Shown here: positions 1-8,368 of the stretch, in pieces | Layout of the letters: every line of letters begins with the position of its first letter | Position numbering within the stretch: position 1 is the first letter of the stretch | Assembly: GCA_900149785.2 (NCBI GenBank) | Contig: FSSI02000019.1 | Span: 1 to 64,000 of the forward strand | Source: Sodalinema lacuna_A | GTDB lineage: Bacteria > Cyanobacteriota > Cyanobacteriia > Cyanobacteriales > Geitlerinemataceae | Reading direction: 5' to 3' | DNA length: 64,000 nt | Notes under the pieces: generated by a model | The model's database searches: none | Told to the model about the DNA's origin: nothing | Seen by the model: the letters and a program-made list of their open reading frames with translations, nothing else | Position numbers and translations under genes: made by a program

Positions 1-1
1 G

Positions 2-253
2 ATGTGCGGGACGGATAAGTATGGATTCCCGACTCGTCACCGCTCACGGATTCAGGTTCACAAGGGCTTTCGGACTGGCGACATCGTGGCCGCCACGGTT
101 ACCGNNGGCAAGANAATTGGNTCNTANNTNGGACGGGTTCTCTGCCGTGCCTCTGGTAGTTTTGATATTACCACCGCATCGGAAAGGGTGGCAGGCATTA
201 GCCACAAATACTGCAAACCCATTCACAGAAAGGATGGTTACGCCTATGCTTAA
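2..253 (+). CDS. iscB: IscB-type RNA-guided HNH nuclease, C-terminal fragment (cut by window edge)
   Basis: Only the last ~83 codons are inside the window, ending at TAA 251-253. The residues DKYGFPTRHR, GFRTGDIVAA, GRV, RASGSF and GISHKYC..IHRKDGY match the conserved C-terminal (target-adjacent-motif-interacting) region of the IscB/RRXRR-HNH family carried by IS200/IS605-like elements. IscB proteins use an omegaRNA (HEARO RNA) as guide and are the ancestors of Cas9. Several N bases (105-130) make about six codons unreadable. The RuvC and HNH parts lie upstream, outside the window, so I cannot say whether the protein is intact. Family call confident; activity unknown. Confidence 0.85.
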   Translation: MCGTDKYGFPTRHRSRIQVHKGFRTGDIVAATVTXGKXIXXXXGRVLCRASGSFDITTASERVAGISHKYCKPIHRKDGYAYA

Positions 254-337
254 AAGATTGACGGGGACTCAAGTCCCCCTGTTGCGTTTCCTCCCCGGTC
301 TAAAGACACGGGGCTTCCACGCGAGCAAGAGGTTGAC
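254..337 (+). mobile_element. Right end of the IscB element
   Basis: Directly after the iscB stop there are two hairpins. The first is GGGGACT(263-269)/AGTCCCC(272-278). The second, at 293-313, pairs CCCCG with CGGGG around TCTAAAGA, like the subterminal hairpins of IS200/IS605 elements. The element probably ends about base 337, and the next four bases are GTGA. HEARO/IscB elements are reported to sit beside ATGA or GTGA. Here GTGA supplies the GTG start codon of the next gene. The exact boundary is inferred. Confidence 0.6.
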
Positions 338-2722
338 GTGACTCAGGAATTTCAGGTCTCTGTAACCCCCGTTGGCGTCGATGAATATTTACTACGCACC
401 GAACGGGTTGAACCGGGTGTTCCTCTGGCGGAGGAACAGACGGTGTGGAATCTCGATCGCTGGATGCAGCAAGCCCAGCGATTGATGAATGATCCGGTGT
501 CGGGCCTGTTAACGCAACAACAAACGGGCGCGTCACCCATGCCGTCGAGTTTGGTCGGCCTGGGACAAGAGTTATATGATGCCCTGTTTTGTGGGGATAT
601 GCGCGATAGCTGGATGATGGCCCAGGCCATCGCCCAAAACCATCAGCAACCTCTACGATTGCGCTTAGGGCTAAAGGGCAACCGCCTACCGAGTTTGCCT
701 TGGGAAGTTCTACATGATGGGGATTATCCTCTGGCGACGGGAACCAATATCCTCTTTTCCCGTTATCAGCCGGCCACCAACGGCCTGGCCCCTCCCACCA
801 TTGCCACGCCTTTAGAACCTCATCAACCGTTGCGAGTGTTGATGGCCATCGCCGCCCCGAGCGATCGCGCCAATTTGGAGTTAACCCGCGAAGCCGAAGA
901 ACTCGAAGCGGAGTTACGGCAACTTTACGCGCAAGGGACGGTTCCCCAAGTTCCCACCCAAGTCGAAATTCTGCGCCAACCCGATCGCGCCCGACTCACC
1001 CAAGCCCTAGAACATGGTCATTATCATGTCTTCCACTATGCCGGCCATAGTAATTCTGGGGTGACGGGAGGTAATGTCTATCTGGTGAACCAAGGCACCG
1101 GCCTAACGGAAACCCTCAGTGGCGATGACTTGGCGGGACTGTTAGCCAATAACGGGATTCAACTGGTGTTGTTGAACTCCTGTCGCGGCGCTCACAGTCC
1201 AGGAGGGGCGCAACAGGCGGGAGAACGACATTTAGCGGCGGCGTTGGTCAAACGCGGCATTCCGGCGGTGTTAGCGATGGCTGAGCGCATCCCCGATGAG
1301 GTGGCCTTGACGCTGACGCGGCTGTTTTATCGGAATTTGACCCGTGGCGCGGTTTCGATTGATCTCAGTGTCAGTCGCGCCCGTCAGGGGTTGATTTCGG
1401 CCTATAGTTCTCATCAACTCTATTGGTCGTTGCCGATTCTCTATCTACATCCTAAGTTTGACGGCTATCTCACCCAACGGACGGGGGAGGAGATGCCAGC
1501 CTCGGAGGAACCGCCCTTGTGGTTGCGACCGCCGGAGGCTTGGTCGGATCACGAGACGGTCCCGGCCGCCTTGGGCGATCGCCTCGATGATGATACCCTC
1601 GGCGAGATGGAGTCCTTTGAAGGTACAGAGCTGGCGACGGTGTGCGATCGTGGTACGGAAACCCTAAACACCCTCGATCCGGGAACGGCTGAAGATAAGG
1701 CGGTGGTGCAAGACCTGTTTGAAAGCTTGGGCCAGGATCACGGGCAGCCGTCTCAGGGGAGTCAACCTCCGTTAACCGAGTCATCCCAAACGACGCCTTC
1801 GGGGTCTAATCCGCTTCCGAAGTCTCCTCCCCAAACGCCCAACCCCTCCGCCACGGCTTTGTCTCAGGAGACGGGAGGCGATGAGACGAGGAAACACCCC
1901 CCCTATCCGCTACCTGTCTTGGCTGGGGTGGCGGCGGTGTTGGTGCTTGGGTTAGGCGGTGTCATTTGGGGCCTGCGCGATCGCGTCCCCGATACCCCCG
2001 GACCCCAACCAACTCTTGTTAACGATCCTCAGCCAGACGACAAGCCAGACGACAACAATCGTCCCCAACGACCGAGTGGTGAGGTGACGGCTGAGGCCAT
2101 TGAACAACTCAGTCTCGGCAATATCGAGGAGGGTGTGCCGTTGGTGACGGAGTTGTTAACGAGTCGTCGCAATGTTCTCAATCAGGCTGAAACCGCGTTG
2201 GCGGCAATTCCGACAGAGGATCTCGATCGCCCGGAGGTATTATTTCTCAAAGGCCGTCTCACGTGGCAGAAAATCCAAACCGGTGATCAAGACTATAGTC
2301 TCGATGACAGCCGCCGTTTCTGGCAAGCTGCGGCCCGTCGGCAACCGGATACTCCCCTCTATTCTCTATCCTTGGGGGTTGTCTATTATGCTGAGGACAA
2401 CATTCAAGAGGCGATTGGTCAATTCCAGCAGGCGATCGCTCAACTTGATCGCCCAAACCCGCGTAGTGATGAAGATCTCGGCGGCATGACCGCCTCACAG
2501 TTGAGAACTCAGGCCTATGCTGGGTTAGCGTTAGCCTATCAGCGTCAGGGAGAGAACCTCACCGGCGAGCGTCGCCAGGAACGGCAGGACCAAGCCCAAG
2601 CCTTGCAGATGTTAGTCTTACAAGAAGATGCTGAGGCCTTTCAAGGGACGAACTTAGGCAAACATTGGCTTTGGACATCCGAGGCGATCGCCGCTTGGCA
2701 ACGGTTAAGTCAGCGCCGCTAG
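338..2722 (+). CDS. Membrane-anchored CHAT-domain (caspase-like) protease with TPR-like tail
   Basis: 794-aa protein. Residues ~165-385 form a CHAT domain (caspase HetF associated with TPRs). The His of the catalytic dyad is in HYAGHS and the Cys in LLNSCRGA. A low-complexity Ser/Pro linker follows (~470-520), then one membrane helix at about 524-548 (LPVLAGVAAVLVLGLGGVIW). The C-terminal ~200 residues are helical and TPR-like (LFLKGRLTWQ, YSLSLGVVYYAEDNIQEAIG). This predicts a peptidase with domains on both sides of a membrane. GTG start at 338; AAGAGG upstream could serve as ribosome site but lies inside the IscB element end, so the native promoter may have been replaced. The substrate cannot be told from sequence. 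CHAT proteins act in cell differentiation (HetF) and in some defence systems. Confidence 0.85.
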   Translation: MTQEFQVSVTPVGVDEYLLRTERVEPGVPLAEEQTVWNLDRWMQQAQRLMNDPVSGLLTQQQTGASPMPSSLVGLGQELYDALFCGDMRDSWMMAQAIAQNHQQPLRLRLGLKGNRLPSLPWEVLHDGDYPLATGTNILFSRYQPATNGLAPPTIATPLEPHQPLRVLMAIAAPSDRANLELTREAEELEAELRQLYAQGTVPQVPTQVEILRQPDRARLTQALEHGHYHVFHYAGHSNSGVTGGNVYLVNQGTGLTETLSGDDLAGLLANNGIQLVLLNSCRGAHSPGGAQQAGERHLAAALVKRGIPAVLAMAERIPDEVALTLTRLFYRNLTRGAVSIDLSVSRARQGLISAYSSHQLYWSLPILYLHPKFDGYLTQRTGEEMPASEEPPLWLRPPEAWSDHETVPAALGDRLDDDTLGEMESFEGTELATVCDRGTETLNTLDPGTAEDKAVVQDLFESLGQDHGQPSQGSQPPLTESSQTTPSGSNPLPKSPPQTPNPSATALSQETGGDETRKHPPYPLPVLAGVAAVLVLGLGGVIWGLRDRVPDTPGPQPTLVNDPQPDDKPDDNNRPQRPSGEVTAEAIEQLSLGNIEEGVPLVTELLTSRRNVLNQAETALAAIPTEDLDRPEVLFLKGRLTWQKIQTGDQDYSLDDSRRFWQAAARRQPDTPLYSLSLGVVYYAEDNIQEAIGQFQQAIAQLDRPNPRSDEDLGGMTASQLRTQAYAGLALAYQRQGENLTGERRQERQDQAQALQMLVLQEDAEAFQGTNLGKHWLWTSEAIAAWQRLSQRR

Positions 2723-2860
2723 AATCTACTCAATCTTGCTCGGAAAACCGTTTTTTATGGGGATTAAAACCCAGTTTCAGGCAAGATCGAAACAGTTCAG
2801 TAAAACTTCGGAGATGGGACTTCTATTCTTGACGGATCGGTATAAAATAAACCACAAAAA

Positions 2861-2891
2861 ACTGAATCAGAAAATATAACTCTGATTCAGT
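2861..2891. terminator. Bidirectional hairpin between convergent genes
   Basis: Perfect 11-bp arms, ACTGAATCAGA (2861-2871) and TCTGATTCAGT (2881-2891), with a 9-nt AT-rich loop. It lies between the CHAT gene and the convergent small gene at 2921, where a shared terminator is expected. There is no long T tract. Confidence 0.55.
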
Positions 2892-2920
2892 CTCCGTATA
2901 ACTACGTTTAATTGGGGGAT

Positions 2921-3214
2921 TTAGTCCACCCGTTCAAGTTGCCAAAGTATTTGGTTGCCTTCCCGGCGAACCCTTGACACGACCCAGTTACGCCAAACCC
3001 AATGGTCACCCCGACTGGTGACAGCACTGGGGTTAATATCAATTAATGCCGCCAGTTCTGAACTACTGACTAAATAGGACTTTGCCGCAATTTCGTCCGC
3101 GATATGTAGACTTTCTACCAAATTGCGGAGTTCATTGACACGAGAGTCGCCCGATAGAGTCTCGGAGAGTGCTTGATTTCCTAAATCTGTTGAAGATGTA
3201 ATTGAGTCTGCCAT
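2921..3214 (-). CDS. Small hypothetical protein with HTH-like C-terminus
   Basis: 97 aa from the ATG at 3214 (MADSITSST...); an ATG at 3226 adds four residues, and a longer frame to 3325 has an atypical N-terminus. The second half reads SELAALIDINPSAVTSRGD then WVWRNWVVSRV and ends ILWQLERVD. The first segment looks like a short helix-turn-helix (a 'domain selects, Ser/Thr-rich turn' pattern). I recognise the type as a small conserved cyanobacterial protein but know no function. No operon partner: it is convergent with the CHAT gene, and the next gene upstream ends 210 bp away. DNA binding is an inference. Confidence 0.6.
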   Translation of the reverse strand: MADSITSSTDLGNQALSETLSGDSRVNELRNLVESLHIADEIAAKSYLVSSSELAALIDINPSAVTSRGDHWVWRNWVVSRVRREGNQILWQLERVD

Positions 3215-3423
3215 TCCAAAAGTCATGAAAGGGATAGAAGTTATCGCTTTCAATTGTAACGTTTCCCGTCCAACTTCGTAACTTAACCACCAAAAAGAAA
3301 CATAACGTCGCAAAAATACCCCCAAAATGAGAGAGGGATAAAGGTATTCTAAGCAGTCGGGAGCAGCGCCGCAGAGCGATCGCCGCCCCCGCTCCCCACT
3401 ATTTCCGAGTAGCCAGTCCGAGC

Positions 3424-4386
3424 TTAGTTCTGACTCAAGGCTGACAAAACCCGATCATGGATGATGCCATTACTGACAATTACCCCACGAGTATCTCGCA
3501 ACTTAACATCGCGACTAAAGTCGAGGGGTTGACCATACATATCACTGACGCGGCCCCCGGCTTCTTCCACGACAATCGCCCCGGCGGCATGATCCCAGAT
3601 ATTCTCACGATAGTCAGGGCGATCCGCCGAGGGAAGCCGTAAATAGAGAGCTGCATCTCCCGCCGCAACGACCCCATATTTCGCCTGAGAGTCCATATGT
3701 AACGAGGGAGTGGTAATTCCCACCGCGTCGAGGAGTTTTTGCTGTTCAGCGGGGTTTCCGTGAGCGGCTTCGACACTTTCGACGACCCGCAATTTACTGA
3801 CATCCTCCGCACCGCAGACATGAATCGGTTGGTACTCTCCCGTCGAGATGGCCATCATCTGACTTCCCTGGCCACGAACCGCCACAAATAGGGTTCCCGA
3901 CCCCTCAGCGGTGAGACTCAAGGCGGGACAGACCATCACGCCCACTTTCACCTCGCCGTCTTCAATCAACGCCAAGGCGATCGCATATTGATCTTGGCGC
4001 AAAAAGCCTTTCGTCCCATCAATGGGGTCTAACGTCCAAAAACGAGGGGCCACCTGACCATTACCGCGATCGATCCAGTTGAGAATATCCGCTTCGCTGG
4101 CGTTGGCCTCAATTTCGCGCACATAGGAGACCACTTTAGCGCGATTGGTCTCATACTCGGGCGATCGCAACGCCGTCGCATCCTCCTCCCCGACAATGGG
4201 ATCCGTGGGGAACGCCTCCCCCAACGCCTTACAAACCAGAGCTTGCGCCCCATAATCCGCCACAGTCACCGGGCTTTTATCCGATTTTTCCATCGCCGAG
4301 GGAATATCCTGACGGACACGCTGACAGAGTTTCGCCGCCGCTAAGGTAGCCTGAATCGCGATGTCTTTTTCCTGTTCGTAAGCCAT
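3424..4386 (-). CDS. cysQ: 3'(2'),5'-bisphosphate nucleotidase (PAP phosphatase), inositol-monophosphatase family
   Basis: 320 aa. Hydrolyses 3'-phosphoadenosine 5'-phosphate (PAP) to AMP, removing the by-product of PAPS-dependent sulfotransfer and sulfate reduction; Mg-dependent, lithium-sensitive family. Metal-binding motifs are visible: GEED at 67-70, DPIDGTKGF at 120-128, and WDHAAGAIVVEEAGG near the C-terminus. The full length and the K-G-F after DPIDGT fit the HAL2-like branch rather than inositol monophosphatase. ATG at 4386. The gene stands alone, 68 bp downstream of msrP on the same strand, so co-transcription is possible. A PAPS-type sulfotransferase is encoded at 14.5 kb and would supply its substrate. 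Confidence 0.88.
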   Translation of the reverse strand: MAYEQEKDIAIQATLAAAKLCQRVRQDIPSAMEKSDKSPVTVADYGAQALVCKALGEAFPTDPIVGEEDATALRSPEYETNRAKVVSYVREIEANASEADILNWIDRGNGQVAPRFWTLDPIDGTKGFLRQDQYAIALALIEDGEVKVGVMVCPALSLTAEGSGTLFVAVRGQGSQMMAISTGEYQPIHVCGAEDVSKLRVVESVEAAHGNPAEQQKLLDAVGITTPSLHMDSQAKYGVVAAGDAALYLRLPSADRPDYRENIWDHAAGAIVVEEAGGRVSDMYGQPLDFSRDVKLRDTRGVIVSNGIIHDRVLSALSQN

Positions 4387-4454
4387 AAAACAATAACCCG
4401 CTTAAACTGTGAAGTTGAGCCAGAGGGAAATCCCCGGCCTCATTAACCATCTCA

Positions 4455-5441
4455 TTAACCATAAAGATGGGCGACCCATTCGCCATAGCCATTGTACGGG
4501 AGGGTGGGAACCGTCTCCCAAGAGAAAGATGGCCCCCGACTCACCAACCGTTCTTGAGCCTGAGACCAACGAGGATGAGGTTTACTGGGATTAACATTCG
4601 CCACAAAACCATATTCATTGGGAATGAGACTATTCCAGTAGGTGGCCGGCTGTTGCTCAACAAACTCAATTTTGACAATGGATTTGGCCCCCTTAAACCC
4701 ATACTTCCAAGGCACAACCATACGAATCGGAGCGCCATTTTGTTTAGGGAGCGTTTCGCCATAGGCCCCGGTGGCAAAAAAGGCCAAATCATTGGCCATC
4801 TCTTCAACGGTTAAGCCCTCGGTATAGGGCCAAGGTAACGAGTTGGGCCGCCAACCGGGACCTGGAACCACCTCAGAATCATAGTAGGAACTGAAGCGAA
4901 CAAACTTAGCACGGCTGAGGGGTTCAACATCCTCCAAGAGTAAGCGCATCGGGAAACCGGCCCAAGGGACCACCATCGACCAAGCCTCCACACAGCGGAA
5001 GCGATAAATGCGTTCTTCCGTGGGAAACTTGCGTTTTAAGTCATCAATATCGTAAGTTTTGGGAGATTTGACCAATCCGCCCACTTCGACTTTCCAGTTT
5101 TCCGTGGGTAGGGCCTGGGCCGCTTGCCAAATGGATTTGCTGCCACCAAACTCATAGAAGTTGTTGTACTCGGCGGTGAGTTGTCTAGGTGTGACTTGGC
5201 GATCGCTCAGCGAGTCGGCCGTAAACTGAGGATTGGTGGCTAGATTCGGCAACGGCTCGGTTCCGGCCAGAGCGTCGATATCCGAGTTAGACGAACGCCC
5301 GCAGCCGGTTAAGCCAAGGGTACTCAGCCCGACACCGGCGGCGAGACTCCGTTTGAGAAAACGACGACGATTCCAAAAGACCGTTTCAGAACTAACAGAG
5401 GCTTCAGAATGAGTCCAGGGTTTGGGAAGATGAATCAACAC
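4455..5441 (-). CDS. msrP: Protein-methionine-sulfoxide reductase catalytic subunit MsrP (YedY), molybdopterin enzyme
   Basis: 328 aa, full length for the family. A Tat signal is seen at residues 25-50 (RRRFLKRS followed by a hydrophobic stretch ending at TGC). YNNFYEFGG (~92-100) is the conserved start of the molybdopterin fold, and Cys150 in YRFRCVEAW is the Mo ligand. MsrP repairs oxidised methionine in exported proteins. In proteobacteria the electrons come from the haem membrane protein MsrQ. No msrQ is adjacent, but a four-helix DUF4079 protein is divergently encoded 95 bp away. TGC at the end of the signal could be read as a lipobox, but the Tat reading is preferred. Confidence 0.9.
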   Translation of the reverse strand: MLIHLPKPWTHSEASVSSETVFWNRRRFLKRSLAAGVGLSTLGLTGCGRSSNSDIDALAGTEPLPNLATNPQFTADSLSDRQVTPRQLTAEYNNFYEFGGSKSIWQAAQALPTENWKVEVGGLVKSPKTYDIDDLKRKFPTEERIYRFRCVEAWSMVVPWAGFPMRLLLEDVEPLSRAKFVRFSSYYDSEVVPGPGWRPNSLPWPYTEGLTVEEMANDLAFFATGAYGETLPKQNGAPIRMVVPWKYGFKGAKSIVKIEFVEQQPATYWNSLIPNEYGFVANVNPSKPHPRWSQAQERLVSRGPSFSWETVPTLPYNGYGEWVAHLYG

Positions 5442-5536
5442 GTTGTAATAGCCAGTTGTAATAGGAAACAGACAAGACTTAACGGGACAGGGCTGACTGC
5501 TCTACAATTATCGGGGAACACTTGGAGAACACCTCA

Positions 5537-6049
5537 ATGATACCCTTTGACATTACGTTGGCCAGCGCCCTAGGAGAACAGGTCAGTGACCTCCTCGAAC
5601 CCATCGCCGCCCAGTTTCGCAGTTTGAATATCCCGGCCCCCATTACCCACTGGGGCCATCCGGTGATGATGGGAATCGTGGCCGTCGTGATGGGTGGGGC
5701 CACCGCCCTCACCGGCTGGAAAGGACGGTTAGCCGAAGATAAGGACGAGTCACAGAAAAATCGCTCTGCTCATAGCAAGATTGCCAAGTTTATGGCATTT
5801 TTCATGATGTTGGGCTACACCGGTGGGGTTCTCTCTCTGGTCATGCAACAGCAACCCATCCTCGAAAGCCCTCACTTCTGGACTGGCTCGATGGTTGTGG
5901 CCCTATTGGTGTTGCAGAGTCTCACCTCGTTTAAAGGATTTTGGGGAACGGCCAATTTACGGCTGGTTCATGCTTATATTGGCAGCAGCTTGATGGTGCT
6001 GTTGGTGGTTCACGCCATTTTGGGGATTCGTCTGGGCCTGTCTATTTAG
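5537..6049 (+). CDS. DUF4079 family four-helix membrane protein
   Basis: 170 aa from the ATG at 5537; an ATG at 5522 adds five residues. About four membrane spans: HPVMMGIVAVVMGGATALTG, MAFFMMLGYTGGVLSLVM, WTGSMVVALLVLQSLTSF and YIGSSLMVLLVVHAILGI. Conserved histidines occur at helix ends (WGHPVMMG, SPHFWTG, LVHAYIG, VVHAILG), a pattern like cytochrome b561 or ferric-reductase-type di-haem proteins. The family is known from cyanobacteria and plastids without an assigned function. It is divergent from msrP, sharing a ~95-bp promoter region, which suggests a redox role with MsrP (inference). Confidence 0.8.
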   Translation: MIPFDITLASALGEQVSDLLEPIAAQFRSLNIPAPITHWGHPVMMGIVAVVMGGATALTGWKGRLAEDKDESQKNRSAHSKIAKFMAFFMMLGYTGGVLSLVMQQQPILESPHFWTGSMVVALLVLQSLTSFKGFWGTANLRLVHAYIGSSLMVLLVVHAILGIRLGLSI

Positions 6050-6100
6050 AAGCCCCCGGCTTCGACATCCCCAGCAACAAGTCGACGTTACAGGAATCGA

Positions 6101-8368
6101 GTGCATCGAACCGCGAGTTTGATTGTCTGTTTAGCCTATCTCCTCGGAATCTCTCTGGCGAGAGTTCCGGGGATTGCCTATTTCTGGCTGCTGGCGGCGG
6201 GAGTGTCAGCCCTGGCCATGCCCCGACTGTGGCGTAAAGGTCCCCGAGGTGGGGTTTGGTTCGGGGCGGGCCTGGTGGGCTTTTTGGGGACGGTGTATCT
6301 GCAAGCGGTGATTCCACAACCGGCGGCCGATGATGTGGCCCGCTATGCCAATCAGGAGGTGACGGTGGCGGGGGTGGTGTTAGACCAACCCACCTTGAAT
6401 CGCAATCAGCGACTGCGGTTTCGCTTTGAGGCGCAGACGCTTCTCTCTCAGGAGTCTCAGGAGTCTCAGGAGTCTCAAGAGTCTCAAGAGTCTCAGGAAC
6501 TAGCCCAGGAGCCGGTGTCGGTGTCTGGGACGCTCTATGTGACGGTTGACCCGCAGCCAGGCCAGGCGTTACATCCGGGATTGGCGGTGCGGTTGAGCGG
6601 TTGGCTCTATGAACCGTCAGCGCCGCAAAATCCGACGGGATTCAACTTTCAGGACTATTTGGCGCGACAAGGCATTTTTGCGGGATTACGGGCGGAGACA
6701 GTCCATTTGCAGGGCGCTCAGGAGACATCTGGCTGGGGTTGGTGGCAGTTGCGCGATCGCATCGTCGCCAGTCATCGTCAGGGGTTGGGGGAGTTCCGAG
6801 GCTCTCTGGTGAGTGCGATGGTGTTGGGGCGACAGGCGGTGAGTTTGCCCCATGAGCTACGCGATCGCTTCATTGATGTGGGTTTAGCCCATGCGTTGGC
6901 GGCGTCGGGGTTTCATGTGTCGCTGATTTTGGGGACGGTGTTGGGGTTGGGGAAACGCTGGGGCGATCGCCGTACCGTCTTCGTCGCCACTGGGGTGCTT
7001 CTGTTCTATGTGGGGTTAGTGGGTTGGCAGCCGTCGGTGTTACGGGCGGCGTTGATGGGGTTTGCGGGCCTGTTGGGGTTAGCCTTGGAACGCCGAGTTA
7101 ATCCTCTGGGGGCGTTGTTGTTGGCGGCGGTGATTTTGCTGTTACTGAATCCTCTCTGGATTGAGGATTTGGGCTTTCAGTTGAGTTTTTTGGCCACGTT
7201 GGGGTTAGTGGTGACGGTTCCGGGGTTGGTGAAGGCGATGGATTGGTGTCCGCCGGGATTGTCGCCGTTATTGGCGGTTCCGGTGGCGGCGATGCTTTGG
7301 ACGTTACCGTTGCAATTGGCGGTGTTTGGGCAAATGCCCACCTATAGCATTTTGGCGAATCTGGTGACGACGCCGTTTTTGGTGGTGGTGACGTTAGGGG
7401 GGTTTGTGAGTGCGATCGCGGCTCTGATGTCGCCGGAGTTAGGGCAGTTGTTGGCTTGGAGTTTAGACTATCCTGTTCGCGGGTTGTTGGCGATCGTCAC
7501 CTGGATTTCCCAACGGCCTCAGGGGGCGATCGTGGTGCAACCGTTGCAACTGTGGCAGGTTCTCGGGTTATATGCTCTCATTGGTGGGGGTTGGCTGGTG
7601 CAGCAACAACGAGATTCTCGTCGCCATTGGTTTTATGGGGTGGGAGTTGTGATGGCGTTGCTGATTCTTGTGCTTCCGGGGAGTTTGGCGAAGGCGAATC
7701 TGTTGCGAGTGACGGTGTTTGCGACGACTGGGGAACCGGCGATCGCTCTGCAACAGGGTTGGAATACAACGCTTATCTATGGTGGGGATCCTCAGGTGAC
7801 TCGCTATGGGGTGTTACCGTTTTTGCAACAGGAGGGGGTGAATCGCTTGGAGGCGGCCATCGCCACGTCTTCGGCGGGGGAAGGTTGGGATTTACTGTTG
7901 GCGGAGGCGACTCCGCGATCGCTCTATCGTCTCTCGGAAGTGGGGCTATTTGGAGACAATGGCGGAACGTTCCTCGCTCCGGGAACGGAACTGATGCAAC
8001 AGTCGGTACAGATTACAAGCCAGTCCAATCGCCCGCCCATTGTACGGTTACAGGTGGGCGATCGCACTTGGCTTGTGGTTGGCAATCTCTCGCCGGATCA
8101 GCAACGGGATCTCTTGCAACGCCATCGTTTCGCGGCGGTGGATTATTTAGTGTTTTTCGGCCGCCGCTTTGAGGAGGCTTTTCTCACGGAAATCCACCCT
8201 ACTGTGATTCTAATGCCGTCGGCGATCGCCGCAGAAGCCGCCGAGCCAGTCACCGATTTAGGAGCGAGGTTACTCTATCTCGATGAGGTGGGGGCGATTC
8301 AATGGACACCGGAAACGGGCTTACAAGGGGTATTGGAAACTACGCCGTCAAGACGAGATCTTTCCTAA
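6101..8368 (+). CDS. comEC: ComEC/Rec2-type DNA uptake channel protein with degenerate C-terminal domain
   Basis: 755 aa, GTG start at 6101, 51 bp after the DUF4079 gene. Many membrane spans; the Competence domain is recognised by ALAASGFHVSLIL and VLRAALMGFAGLLGLALER, followed by LNPLWIEDLGFQLSFLATLG, at about residues 235-490. ComEC forms the inner-membrane channel that brings single-stranded DNA into the cell during natural transformation. The C-terminal ~200 residues occupy the place of the beta-lactamase-like nuclease domain, but I find no HxHxDH motif, so this part looks catalytically degenerate. A Gln-Glu-Ser tandem repeat lies near residues 116-133 in the OB-fold region. Its stop overlaps the stop of the convergent flavoprotein gene by 3 bp. 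Confidence 0.88.
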   Translation: MHRTASLIVCLAYLLGISLARVPGIAYFWLLAAGVSALAMPRLWRKGPRGGVWFGAGLVGFLGTVYLQAVIPQPAADDVARYANQEVTVAGVVLDQPTLNRNQRLRFRFEAQTLLSQESQESQESQESQESQELAQEPVSVSGTLYVTVDPQPGQALHPGLAVRLSGWLYEPSAPQNPTGFNFQDYLARQGIFAGLRAETVHLQGAQETSGWGWWQLRDRIVASHRQGLGEFRGSLVSAMVLGRQAVSLPHELRDRFIDVGLAHALAASGFHVSLILGTVLGLGKRWGDRRTVFVATGVLLFYVGLVGWQPSVLRAALMGFAGLLGLALERRVNPLGALLLAAVILLLLNPLWIEDLGFQLSFLATLGLVVTVPGLVKAMDWCPPGLSPLLAVPVAAMLWTLPLQLAVFGQMPTYSILANLVTTPFLVVVTLGGFVSAIAALMSPELGQLLAWSLDYPVRGLLAIVTWISQRPQGAIVVQPLQLWQVLGLYALIGGGWLVQQQRDSRRHWFYGVGVVMALLILVLPGSLAKANLLRVTVFATTGEPAIALQQGWNTTLIYGGDPQVTRYGVLPFLQQEGVNRLEAAIATSSAGEGWDLLLAEATPRSLYRLSEVGLFGDNGGTFLAPGTELMQQSVQITSQSNRPPIVRLQVGDRTWLVVGNLSPDQQRDLLQRHRFAAVDYLVFFGRRFEEAFLTEIHPTVILMPSAIAAEAAEPVTDLGARLLYLDEVGAIQWTPETGLQGVLETTPSRRDLS
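6446..6499 (+). repeat. Six 9-bp tandem repeats inside comEC
   Basis: Units of TCTCAGGAG (two with AAG) run six times without interruption and encode SQE triplets. The length is a multiple of three, so copy-number changes keep the frame. Confidence 0.9.
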
